Assembly: GCA_000431075.1 (NCBI GenBank)
Contig: HF986875.1
Span: forward strand, 1 to 27,794
Source of the DNA: Firmicutes bacterium CAG:555
Lineage (GTDB): Bacteria; Bacillota; Clostridia; Oscillospirales; Oscillospiraceae
Length of the DNA: 27,794 nucleotides
Direction of reading: 5' to 3'
The notes below the pieces were generated by a model. The model searched no databases, was not told where the DNA came from, and worked only from the letters and a program-made list of their open reading frames with translations. Made by a program: the position numbers and the translations under genes. Shown piece by piece: positions 21,606 to 27,794 of the stretch (positions are counted from its first letter, which is position 1; each line of letters starts with the position of its first letter).

Positions 21606-22940
21606 TTAATTATTTGCCCTCAATGCACCGTCCAACAGTCCAAGCGTCATCCAGTAAAACGGTGCGGTCAAAAACATGCTGATACCGAAGAACGCCTGTA
21701 TGCAATAGCACAGCACCGCAGCTCCGCAGGCAGCGGCAGCCGGTGCGGCATTACCCCGCTTTACCCACTTTGCGGCAGCGATGCCGAGCGCAGCAAGATA
21801 TGCAAGCAGTGCAAAAGTGCCTTGGTGGAACAGGATATTCAGATACTCATTGTGCGCCGTATCTATTTCGGCGACGAGCTCAACGCCCTTGTCGGGGTCA
21901 TAGCGGGTGAATGCCTCAAGCTGAGCGTGGCTCATGGTGTCCGGCCCTGTGCCGAACCAAAGATTATCGGGTATCTTCTCAAGGACGCTTTTCCAAATAT
22001 GTATTCTACCCGAGCCGAAGGTGTCGCTGACATTGCCGTGCAGAAGCTCGTGCGCCTCGTGCAGCATCCCTCCGCCGATATCGGCAACATAGAGAAATAC
22101 AAGTGTGAGAACGAAAACGACAAGTATCGCGATCGCAATGATCTTTCTCGCTTTTGCCGATACGGGCAGGACAATTGGCAATGAGAGCACCGCTCCGCCG
22201 AACACGCCGACAAGGCCCGCCATGACGGACATTTTTAATAGTACGAAAAGCGCTGCTGCCGTCGGAATAAGAAGTGCAAAACGCCATTTGTCCTTCATTC
22301 TGACCACTGATACCCACAGCAGCGTTGTAGCAACGCACAGGAAGCCCGCAACGAGATCGGTATTACCGATTGTGCCGAGATAAGCGCCGGAATAGTCAAC
22401 GCCCGCTCCGAAGTAGTTAAGATCGCCCGGGTACAGGCCGAAGGGGTTACCGCCGTATAGCTGAACGATGCTTATCACGCTGAATCCCAGTACCGAGGCG
22501 CCGAGCAGGTACGCCATCCATGGCTTGACCCTGCCGAAGCTCGACAGGAACACGGCAGTAAACACATACAAGGCTATACTGCGCACGCCCTCATATCGTG
22601 AAGTACCGACCCAAGTCTCGCTTCTGTACGGCGACAGGAGTGCCGACACAACCGTCAGCAGCAGGAAGATAAGCAGCAGGCGCTGCACCCATGTGCTTTC
22701 CCTTATATACGCCTTGAGCTCCTGCTTTGAAACGACCTCAGTCGCAAGGCTTGCCGGTATCAAAATAAGCGTCAGGATGACATAGCCGCCACATATTGTA
22801 TTGAACATTGTAAGCTTTGCCTCGGTGATGCCGCCGTACCCCGATGAATTGAACCAGAACAGGAACACCGTCAGCATGAGCACTATAAACACATAACTCA
22901 GCTTTGTAAAAACATTCTCTGAGCATCTTTTTTGTTTCAT
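21606..22940 (-). CDS. O-antigen ligase/polymerase-like (Wzy_C) membrane protein
   Basis: The 444-aa polytopic protein has about eleven to twelve predicted membrane helices. The large extracytoplasmic loop has the O-antigen ligase/Wzy family signatures: a GSGRIHIWKSVLEKIPDNLW segment, then GTGPDTM, and DTAHNEYLNILFHQGTFALL near the C-terminus (the conserved H-N-x-x-L...G motif). In Gram-positive bacteria such proteins polymerise or transfer surface polysaccharide or glycosylate proteins. There is no glycan gene cluster beside it, so the acceptor is unknown. The start has AGAGGTG six bases upstream. It has its own promoter and appears monocistronic. Confidence 0.9.
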   Translation of the reverse strand: MKQKRCSENVFTKLSYVFIVLMLTVFLFWFNSSGYGGITEAKLTMFNTICGGYVILTLILIPASLATEVVSKQELKAYIRESTWVQRLLLIFLLLTVVSALLSPYRSETWVGTSRYEGVRSIALYVFTAVFLSSFGRVKPWMAYLLGASVLGFSVISIVQLYGGNPFGLYPGDLNYFGAGVDYSGAYLGTIGNTDLVAGFLCVATTLLWVSVVRMKDKWRFALLIPTAAALFVLLKMSVMAGLVGVFGGAVLSLPIVLPVSAKARKIIAIAILVVFVLTLVFLYVADIGGGMLHEAHELLHGNVSDTFGSGRIHIWKSVLEKIPDNLWFGTGPDTMSHAQLEAFTRYDPDKGVELVAEIDTAHNEYLNILFHQGTFALLAYLAALGIAAAKWVKRGNAAPAAAACGAAVLCYCIQAFFGISMFLTAPFYWMTLGLLDGALRANN

Positions 22941-22970
22941 TATGCACCTCTTGTCAGCTTTGCTGAATTT

Positions 22971-22999
22971 AGTTTAGATAATAATTTCTAAAAAGTCAA
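22971..22999 (-). promoter_or_regulatory. Sigma-A promoter of the ligase-like gene
   Basis: On the minus strand there is a -35 TTGACT (22994-22999), a 17-base spacer, and a -10 TAAACT (22971-22976), about 30 bases before the ATG. It is back-to-back with the nhaC promoter. Confidence 0.75.
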
Positions 23000-23034
23000 T
23001 GACAACGAAAATTTTCCCCGTTCATTTTCCGTGA

Positions 23035-23063
23035 TTGAATATTTTAGGGCATGATGGTATAAT
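23035..23063 (+). promoter_or_regulatory. Sigma-A promoter of the nhaC-flavoprotein unit
   Basis: There is a -35 TTGAAT (23035-23040), a 17-base spacer, and a consensus -10 TATAAT (23058-23063), followed by GGAGG and an ATG at 23087. Confidence 0.82.
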
Positions 23064-23086
23064 CGGTGCAATTTTCGGAGGCGCTT

Positions 23087-24409
23087 ATGGAACTTGCTAT
23101 TGCTTTTATATTATTCATAATATGTGTCGCCGTGTCGCTGATACTTGACATATCCATGCTCGCTCCCCTGCTTGTCGGCTTTGTGCTGTTTACCGCACTC
23201 GCCGCCAAGAATGGGTTTGCGCTCAAAACCGTGCTCAAGATGGCTGTAGGAAGCCTCAAGGAGTCGTTTATAGTCGTAGGCATTCTCCTGCTCATCGGCT
23301 GCCTTACGGGACTTTGGCGCTCAAGCGGCACGGTTGCTTATTTTGTCACACTCGGTGTCTCGGTCATGCCGCCGTCGTTTTTCCTGCTTGCGGCGTTTCT
23401 TCTTTCCGCTGCTATGTCCTTTGCCATCGGCACGAGCTTCGGCGTTACCGCAACGGCGGGAGTTATCATCATGAGCATCGCCCACGCAGGCGGCATTTCC
23501 CCGATTCCCGTTGCGGGTGCCGTGCTGTCGGGCGTTTATGTCGGCGACCGTGGCTCACCTGCTTCATCGGCCGCAAATTTAGTTGCTGCCGTCACGGGTA
23601 CGGATGTGGAAAAGAATATAAAGATCATGCTCAAAAGCGGTGCTGTGCCGTTTTTGCTGTGCTGTGTGATCTACGGCGTGTTATCGGTGTTCTATCCCAT
23701 GCAAAGCACCGATTCGCAAGTGCTCTTGCAGCTCGGCGAGGAGTTCAGGCTTTCGTGGCTGTGCCTTGTCCCTGCAATTTTGATGATAGTTCTGCCGTTT
23801 TGCAAGGTCAAGGTCAAATGGGCAATGGCGATAGACATCGTTGTGTCGTTCGTGCTTGCCATGATCACACAGGGCGCCGGCTTTGCAGATTGCTTCAAAA
23901 CCATGCTGCTCGGCTTTGAGCCGCAAAACGCCGCTCTTTCCACAATGCTCTCGGGCGGCGGCGTGAGATCGATGCTCGAGGTGTGCGGCATTTTGCTGCT
24001 CTCCGGCACATACGGCGGCATTTTCCACGGTACCGGTATGCTTGACAGTCTTTCGGAAAAGCTTATAATATTAAGAAATAAGGTCGGACGCTTCCCAGTC
24101 ATGGTGCTTCTCTCGTTTGCGGTCAGCATAGTGTTCTGCAATCAGACGATAGGCGTTATCATGCTTAGCCAGCTATCCGAGGGCTTGTACGGCACGGAAG
24201 ATGCCGAGCGGTACAGCAAAATGATAGATATCGAAGACTCGGTCATCGTCATTGCGGGTCTCGTCCCGTGGTGCATCGCCTGCTCGGTGCCGCTTGCGAT
24301 GATGAATGTCAGCGCTGCGGCCGTACCCATGGCGTTCTATCTCTGGCTTATCCCGCTGTGCACCGCCATTGCTTATAAAAGAAACAAAAGATCAATTACG
24401 GAGGTATGA
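23087..24409 (+). CDS. NhaC-family Na+/H+ antiporter
   Basis: The 440-aa protein has about eleven to twelve membrane helices. The NhaC/ion-transporter superfamily features are clear: FAIGTSFGVTATAGVIIMSI at about residues 110-129, the conserved GAVLSGVYVGDRGSPASSAA segment at about 144-163 with buried charged residues, and VFCNQTIGVIMLSQL in the second half. NhaC proteins exchange external protons for internal sodium or, in some clades, organic substrates such as malate/lactate. The ATG at 23087 is chosen because GGAGG lies five bases upstream; an in-frame GTG at 23066 is too close to the -10 element. Its last codons contain the ribosome binding site of the flavoprotein gene. Confidence 0.92.
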   Translation: MELAIAFILFIICVAVSLILDISMLAPLLVGFVLFTALAAKNGFALKTVLKMAVGSLKESFIVVGILLLIGCLTGLWRSSGTVAYFVTLGVSVMPPSFFLLAAFLLSAAMSFAIGTSFGVTATAGVIIMSIAHAGGISPIPVAGAVLSGVYVGDRGSPASSAANLVAAVTGTDVEKNIKIMLKSGAVPFLLCCVIYGVLSVFYPMQSTDSQVLLQLGEEFRLSWLCLVPAILMIVLPFCKVKVKWAMAIDIVVSFVLAMITQGAGFADCFKTMLLGFEPQNAALSTMLSGGGVRSMLEVCGILLLSGTYGGIFHGTGMLDSLSEKLIILRNKVGRFPVMVLLSFAVSIVFCNQTIGVIMLSQLSEGLYGTEDAERYSKMIDIEDSVIVIAGLVPWCIACSVPLAMMNVSAAAVPMAFYLWLIPLCTAIAYKRNKRSITEV

Positions 24410-24411
24410 GG

Positions 24412-25032
24412 ATGAAGGTACTTATTATCAACGGAAGCCCCAGAGCTCACGGCAACACTGCCGCTGCCCTAGATGAGATGAAGAAGGTCTTTACCGCCGA
24501 GGGTGTCGAATTTGAGGAGGTGCATGTCGGTCAGCTTGAGTTGCACAGCTGCATATCCTGCGGAAGCTGCTCTAAAACCGGCAAGTGCGTCTTTGACGAT
24601 GAGGTCAACAAGACCGCTCCCCTGCTCGAAGAGTGCGACGGCGTGGTCATCGGAAGCCCCGTACACTTTGCGCAGGCGCCCGGTGCGCTCACTTCATTCG
24701 TATCCCGCCTGTTTTACAGCACATGGGCCGTTGACAAGACCATGAAGGTCGGCGCAGTCATGGTCAGCGCAAGGCGTTCGGGCACGACCGCCACATTCGA
24801 CGAGCTCAACAAGTTCTTTACCATCTCACAGATGCCTGTCGTATCCGGCAGGTACTGGAACAATGTCTACGGCAGAAAGCCCGGAGAGTCGGTGCAGGAT
24901 GCAGAGGGCATGCAGAACGCCCGCTATGTAGCACGCAACATGGTGTTCCTGATGAAGAGCATCGCACTCGGCAGGGAGCAATTCGGTCTGCCCGAAAAAG
25001 AGGACGTTGTATTCACAAACTTCATAAGATGA
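24412..25032 (+). CDS. Iron-sulfur flavoprotein / NAD(P)H-dependent FMN reductase-like
   Basis: The 206-aa flavodoxin-fold protein opens with the FMN-phosphate loop LIINGSPRAHGNT (about residues 4-16). A compact cysteine motif CISCGSCSKTGKC (about residues 46-58, C-x2-C-x2-C-x5-C) follows, and in the iron-sulfur flavoprotein family this binds a 4Fe-4S cluster. Then come DGVVIGSPVHFAQAPG and further flavodoxin elements. It probably shuttles electrons or reduces small molecules or oxygen species in the cytosol; donor and acceptor are unknown. The ATG at 24412 has GGAGG seven bases upstream, inside the end of nhaC, two bases after its stop. A strong terminator ends the unit. Confidence 0.9.
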   Translation: MKVLIINGSPRAHGNTAAALDEMKKVFTAEGVEFEEVHVGQLELHSCISCGSCSKTGKCVFDDEVNKTAPLLEECDGVVIGSPVHFAQAPGALTSFVSRLFYSTWAVDKTMKVGAVMVSARRSGTTATFDELNKFFTISQMPVVSGRYWNNVYGRKPGESVQDAEGMQNARYVARNMVFLMKSIALGREQFGLPEKEDVVFTNFIR

Positions 25033-25035
25033 CAA

Positions 25036-25066
25036 AAACCGGAGGAGCTCAGCGCTCCTCCGGTTT
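25036..25066 (+). terminator. Rho-independent terminator after the flavoprotein gene
   Basis: A perfect 13-bp GC-rich stem (25036-25048 with 25054-25066) and a 5-base loop is followed by a T-rich tail (TTCAGTTTATTTT). It begins three bases after the flavoprotein stop. The A run before it (minus-strand T run) may also stop transcripts from the pseudogene side. Confidence 0.92.
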
Positions 25067-25070
25067 CAGT

Positions 25071-25510
25071 TTATTTTGAGTTGTGCTTTTCAATGGCATC
25101 GGTCATGACCTTTGCCATCGGGATATGTCGATGGCCGCAACGGATAAGGTCGCAGTGTATCTCGTCGGACACGACCCAAAGATTGTACTTCTGAATAATA
25201 CTGGCTGCCTTTTTGAGCATGGGAGAGGTCAGAATACCGACACCGGCGTACTCGGCGGCGTGGGCAAAGTAGCCGTATGCGGGGGTATTCACGAGCACCT
25301 TCTCATCCTTTGTACACAGGGTCTCGGTAAGCTGATAAAGCGCCGGAATTATGCCGGGTGAAACGCAAAGCTGCTCCTGTGGGAAGCTCCAGTCGTAGTG
25401 GTCAAGACACCACTTGGAAAACGCCTCGTAATACTCGCTGTCGTAAATGCCGGTATAAACGAAGATGCGGCGGTCGATGCGGCTGCGCAGCGCCGTTAAA
25501 CATTTTTTCG
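25071..25510 (-). pseudogene. Remnant of a MalY/PatB-type PLP aminotransferase (C-S lyase)
   Basis: The minus-strand frame reads continuously through recognisable family segments: RSRIDRRIFVYTGIYDSEYY, SFPQEQLCVSPGIIPALYQL, NTPAYGYFAHAAEYAG, then ASIIQKYNLWVVSDEIHCDL and GHRHIPMAKVM, then a stop. MalY/PatB proteins are about 390 aa. Here roughly the first 50 residues are gone or out of frame, an internal in-frame deletion removes a block between the AAEYAG and QKYNLW segments (including the SPHNP region), and the C-terminal half with the catalytic PLP-binding lysine is missing. No ribosome binding site or promoter leads into it. It is therefore non-functional as an aminotransferase. The lost parts are not elsewhere in the window. 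Confidence 0.85.
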
Positions 25511-25541
25511 ACCATGGTCTTAATTGTACTCAACTCACAAG

Positions 25542-25679
25542 CTAACCCTCTGTCACATACTCTGCCTTACCCTTGACCTGATAGCCCTCAAGGCTCTGAG
25601 GATCGTAAACGGAGATTGCAATTTTTCCGTCATTGGCAGTGAGGTTTTTGAGCGTTGTTTTCAGAAAAGATATTGGTTG
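25542..25679 (-). pseudogene. Fragment of a pyridoxamine-5'-phosphate-oxidase-like protein
   Basis: The minus-strand frame reads SFLKTTLKNLTANDGKIAIS, then VYDPQSLEGYQVKGKAEYVT, EG and a stop. This is the middle of a small FMN-binding split-barrel (PNPOx-like) protein: the strand carrying KTTLKNL, the SVYDP strand and the GYQVKGKAEYV strand. The upstream frame closes with a stop inside the palindrome at 25680-25700, and no start codon or ribosome binding site precedes it; the domain's first and last thirds are absent. It lies immediately upstream of the aminotransferase remnant on the same strand, suggesting both decayed together. Family assignment is by motif recognition. Confidence 0.7.
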
Positions 25680-25700
25680 ATTTATTAGCTGCTAATAAAT
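25680..25700. repeat. Perfect 21-base AT-rich palindrome
   Basis: Two perfect 10-base arms, ATTTATTAGC and GCTAATAAAT, flank a single central T. It lies 14 bases after the stop of the InlB-repeat gene and right at the edge of the PNPOx-like fragment. On the minus strand no T run follows. It could be a weak terminator for the mscS unit, a protein-binding site, or a scar of a rearrangement. Confidence 0.8.
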
Positions 25701-25714
25701 TTCATAGTGACGCA

Positions 25715-26569
25715 CTATCGCTTTGCCCAGCCGGCGTACAGTGTTACCGTAACGGGTGCTGACCAATCCGGCTCACCGCTTGCGTTTACTGCAAAGAACG
25801 ATGCCGCAGGGACGGTTTTAACAGGTTCTCCGCTGCACTCGGCATCCGTGAACCAGCCAATGAAGGTATAACCGTCGCGCTGCGGAGTGCCGTACGCCGC
25901 AGGATATGTATTCGTGCCGGACATGAGCGGACCGTAGGTGTTGACGGTTTTTGACTGATCGCCGTCTATAGCTCCACCATTTGCGTCCAAGGTCAGCATG
26001 AAGCGCATTCCGTTATCGGTCACGGCTCTCCATACTGCGTTGACGGTTATGCGAATATCGCCGTTTTCGTCGGGTGTGCGGCTGCATATATCATCGATGT
26101 CTATGCTGCCGTCCGTTACAGGCACAGGGTCTCCCCTGCCGCTCATTACCCAGCAGACAAATTCATAACCGTCGACCGCCACCGGCTGAGGCATATCAAT
26201 GCTCGCACCGGCAGCAAGGTCGGCAACGGATATGCTGCTCTCAGCAAGCACCAGCGGCATATAGTTTTCGTCAAAGCTGCAATTATTGACGGTATAATAC
26301 ACCGTGCCGTCGTTGTCCGGAGTTATGACGCTGTTCGTGACGGCAGGCTGCAGCGGCGGTGAATTGTCGGGCGCAGGCTGCGTTTTGCGCTCGGAAGGTA
26401 AAATAAGCATTCCGACAAAGATCATTGCCGCCGAAATAAGGCATGCCTTTTTCCACCATCCACGCTTTTTCGGCGGAGGCGTGTCAGGCGCTCGGGTATT
26501 CTGCCCGAACTCATCCGGCAGCGGCGTGAATTCCGACGCCGAGCCGAATTCAAGATCGTCCTTTTTCAT
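25715..26569 (-). CDS. Membrane-anchored protein with Listeria/InlB-type repeats
   Basis: The 284-aa protein has a type II topology: a 40-residue cytoplasmic part with a Pro-rich, basic stretch (PPPKKRGWWKK), one membrane helix (CLISAAMIFVGMLILP, about residues 43-58), a short Pro/Ser linker, then two extracellular repeats. The second is a clear Listeria-Bacteroides repeat (LTLDANGG..., DGYTFIGWFTDAECSG, VTLYAGWAK). The first is divergent (DGYEFVCWVMSG, ITVNAVWR). Such beta-grasp-like repeats occur in surface adhesins. There is no sorting signal, so attachment is by the membrane helix. I use the ATG at 26569; a GTG at 26575 overlapping the mscS stop (GTGA) is also possible. It is co-transcribed with mscS. 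Confidence 0.85.
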   Translation of the reverse strand: MKKDDLEFGSASEFTPLPDEFGQNTRAPDTPPPKKRGWWKKACLISAAMIFVGMLILPSERKTQPAPDNSPPLQPAVTNSVITPDNDGTVYYTVNNCSFDENYMPLVLAESSISVADLAAGASIDMPQPVAVDGYEFVCWVMSGRGDPVPVTDGSIDIDDICSRTPDENGDIRITVNAVWRAVTDNGMRFMLTLDANGGAIDGDQSKTVNTYGPLMSGTNTYPAAYGTPQRDGYTFIGWFTDAECSGEPVKTVPAASFFAVNASGEPDWSAPVTVTLYAGWAKR

Positions 26570-26571
26570 GC

Positions 26572-27465
26572 TCACACCGAATGGACATCAAGTCTGCTGT
26601 ACGGGCACTCGATGCCGAGCTTTCTGAACCCGAGCAGCAGCTCTCTGTTCAGCAGTCTTCCGGCGGAGAATATGTTCTTTTCATCGACCTCTACCACAAA
26701 TCTCAGTAAAATGCCGGACGCCTCGAGTGACTGCACGCCGAGATACTCCGGCAGCCCCTTGAGCGTATCGGGATTGTTATCATAAATTTGCTGCATGAGT
26801 GCCGGGAGCTTCTTTTCGAACTCGCCAAGGTCGGTCTCATAGGGTATGCTGATATCGCCGACAGCACGGGAGGAGTTGTCAGAGCGGTTTAAGATGTTCT
26901 TCATCTCGGAATTATTGACTATCTTGACATTGTCGCCGGCATCTGTTATGCATGTAGTTCTTATGCCGATAGCTGTTACCTTGCCCCGAAAGCCGTTGAC
27001 CTCCACGATATCGCCGACATTATACTGATTTTCAAGCAGCATGAAGGTACCCGTAACGATATCGGCAATGAGGCTCTCGGCACTGAAGCCGACTATCAAT
27101 GCCAAAACACCGACGCTGGCGATAATGGTCGTGATGTTCACGCCGATTATCGTAAGTCCCCAGCACAGTATCACAATGAATGCAATGTATTTCACAAGAC
27201 TGTTTGTAAGGGATATCAAAGAATTGGCTCTATTGCTTTTGGGCTTAAAAAGCCCAAGGATAAGCATAATAATATTTTTCACAAGCAAAACGCCGAATAT
27301 CATCAGCGCAAGCTTTGCAATTGCGGACATATCAATGACCACATCCGTTTTAAGCTTCGCCACATCGACAGCGCCGGTCGAGACGCATATAATTGCAGCC
27401 GCTGCCAAAAGGGCAGCATAGATGACCGTCCTCACAACATTGCGCTTTGAACTGTTCTCACCCAT
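26572..27465 (-). CDS. MscS-family mechanosensitive ion channel
   Basis: The 297-aa small-conductance channel protein has three N-terminal membrane helices. The last is the pore helix: Gly/Ala-packed GVLALIVGFSAESLIADIVT at about residues 119-138, continuing into GTFMLLENQYNVGD. The beta domain follows (VEVNGFRGKVTAIGIRTTCI) and then the alpha/beta vestibule. These channels release solutes on hypo-osmotic shock. The start has GGAGG about five bases upstream. It is the first gene of a two-gene unit with the InlB-repeat protein. Confidence 0.95.
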   Translation of the reverse strand: MGENSSKRNVVRTVIYAALLAAAAIICVSTGAVDVAKLKTDVVIDMSAIAKLALMIFGVLLVKNIIMLILGLFKPKSNRANSLISLTNSLVKYIAFIVILCWGLTIIGVNITTIIASVGVLALIVGFSAESLIADIVTGTFMLLENQYNVGDIVEVNGFRGKVTAIGIRTTCITDAGDNVKIVNNSEMKNILNRSDNSSRAVGDISIPYETDLGEFEKKLPALMQQIYDNNPDTLKGLPEYLGVQSLEASGILLRFVVEVDEKNIFSAGRLLNRELLLGFRKLGIECPYSRLDVHSV

Positions 27466-27508
27466 AACGGCACCTCCGTCAATCGTTTATATTTGTTTAT
27501 ACAATTTG

Positions 27509-27537
27509 ATTATAAAGCACAGACAGGCAATGTTCAA
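27509..27537 (-). promoter_or_regulatory. Sigma-A promoter of the mscS unit
   Basis: On the minus strand there is a -35 TTGAAC (27532-27537), a 17-base spacer, and a consensus -10 TATAAT (27509-27514), about 43 bases before the mscS ATG. Confidence 0.8.
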
Positions 27538-27545
27538 TGCAAATA

Positions 27546-27575
27546 TTGATATAAATATTAATATTGTGCTAAAAT
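27546..27575 (+). promoter_or_regulatory. Possible promoter pointing at the 34-codon ORF
   Basis: There is a -35 TTGATA (27546-27551), an 18-base spacer, and a -10 TAAAAT (27570-27575). The region is very AT-rich, so a chance match is quite possible. Confidence 0.35.
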
Positions 27576-27637
27576 TATTTACTATTTATCAGTGAAGCGG
27601 CTTCAATATCAATCGTTCATTGAAAGGATCTGTTTTA

Positions 27638-27742
27638 ATGAATGAAGAAAAACGGCCGAAATTTGTCATGAAAAAATGGACAGATAGAAGACTAAAAATC
27701 GGCAAGTCTCTTTCGAGACTTGCCGATTTTTGGTGGAGATGA
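27638..27742 (+). CDS. Doubtful 34-codon ORF running into the ssrA terminator
   Basis: ATG at 27638 with AAAGGA nine bases upstream opens a 34-codon frame. The product is strongly basic (MNEEKRPKFVMKKWTDRRLK at the start) and ends LADFWWR. Codons 20-31 are the ssrA terminator stem and the final codons overlap the tmRNA 3' end on the opposite strand, so the second half of the peptide is dictated by RNA structure. It may be a small leaderless remnant of a gene cut short at this site, a chance ORF, or a genuine small peptide. I do not recognise it. Confidence 0.25.
   Translation: MNEEKRPKFVMKKWTDRRLKIGKSLSRLADFWWR
27694..27731 (-). terminator. Rho-independent terminator of ssrA
   Basis: A perfect 17-bp stem (27694-27710 with 27715-27731) with a 4-base loop begins at the tmRNA CCA end and finishes with five T residues on the minus strand. 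The stem is flanked by A and T runs on both sides, so it can act in both directions. Confidence 0.92.
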
Positions 27743-27794
27743 GGGGAGTTGAACCCCTGTCCGAAAACGCTTTAACAGGAACTTCTCCGAGCGC
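27731..27794 (-). ncRNA. ssrA: tmRNA (ssrA), 3' end only
   Basis: The last 64 bases, read on the minus strand, end in GGGGTTCAACTCCCC (T arm with the TTCAACT loop), then ATCTCCACCA with an encoded CCA. Just before the T arm is CGTTTTCGGACAGG, which matches the 3' end of Firmicute tmRNAs (UUUUCGGAC...GGUUCAACUCC...CUCCACCA in Bacillus) rather than any tRNA anticodon arm. tmRNA with SmpB rescues stalled ribosomes by trans-translation. The tag-coding part and 5' half lie beyond the right edge, so the tag peptide cannot be read. MutS2, a ribosome-collision factor, lies elsewhere in the window but is not linked. Confidence 0.93.

Noticed and set aside
23314..23919. A 201-codon plus-strand ORF in another frame of nhaC
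   Set aside because: It is a Cys/Arg/His-rich out-of-frame shadow with no initiation site; the nhaC frame is continuous and carries all family motifs.
27500..27637. Short AT-rich inverted repeats (such as ATTGATAT with ATATCAAT, and GAAGC-G-GCTTC)
   Set aside because: They are short and expected by chance in such AT-rich DNA; no spacing or copy number suggests an origin or attachment site.
1..27794. CRISPR array, transposase, prophage or defence cluster
   Set aside because: I found no regularly spaced repeats and no transposase, integrase or defence motifs on either strand; nearly all DNA is explained by housekeeping genes.

Overview
The window looks like part of a chromosome of a spore-forming, low-to-mid GC Firmicute of the class Clostridia, possibly Oscillospirales. 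This rests on gene content and order: mraZ-rsmH-ftsL; uvrC-rsmD-coaD; yqfC-yqfD-phoH-ybeY-era-yqzL-recO-mutS2; HPr with both His15 and Ser46; and the sporulation genes yqfC, yqfD and ylbJ. Strong GGAGG-type ribosome binding sites and sigma-A promoters with 17-base spacers fit this. I cannot name a species.

Region 1 (1-1880, minus strand) is the start of a division/cell-wall cluster. One sigma-A promoter and a set of 10-bp-spaced MraZ boxes precede mraZ, rsmH and an ftsL-like gene, and the cluster runs off the left edge. Region 2 (1900-6150, minus) is one tightly packed unit, EamA transporter-uvrC-rsmD-coaD-coiled-coil protein, closed by a good terminator. Region 3 (6160-6535) is a stand-alone HPr gene. 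Region 4 (6590-13720, minus) runs yqfC-yqfD-phoH-ybeY-era-yqzL-recO-mutS2, mostly with overlapping or abutting genes. It includes a 42-codon yqzL and a very GC-rich hairpin just before recO. Region 5 (13794-14753, plus) is ylbJ, divergent from yqfC. Region 6 (14750-20550, minus) is a second long operon, murA-MBL hydrolase-rlmH-DUF2007-like-phosphohexomutase-two half-size CHR transporters. It appears to be driven by one promoter before murA and runs convergently into ylbJ.

Region 7 (20570-25070) has mixed orientation: an ADP-ribose pyrophosphatase; a small orphan gene of unknown function with its own promoter and terminator; an O-antigen-ligase-like membrane protein; and a two-gene unit of an NhaC antiporter and an iron-sulfur flavoprotein. 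Region 8 (25070-25700) is a gene graveyard: remnants of a MalY/PatB-type aminotransferase and a pyridoxamine-phosphate-oxidase-like protein, bounded by a perfect palindrome. Region 9 (25715-27540, minus) is an MscS channel followed by a membrane-anchored Listeria/InlB-repeat protein. The window ends in the 3' end of the tmRNA gene (ssrA) and its terminator, with a doubtful 34-codon ORF facing it.

Most of the window is conserved housekeeping sequence, and I do not see a defence system, CRISPR array, transposase or prophage. The parts least explained by known biology are the 75-aa orphan transcription unit (21269-21600), the hairpin before recO, the MscS/InlB-repeat pair, and the decayed block next to ssrA.
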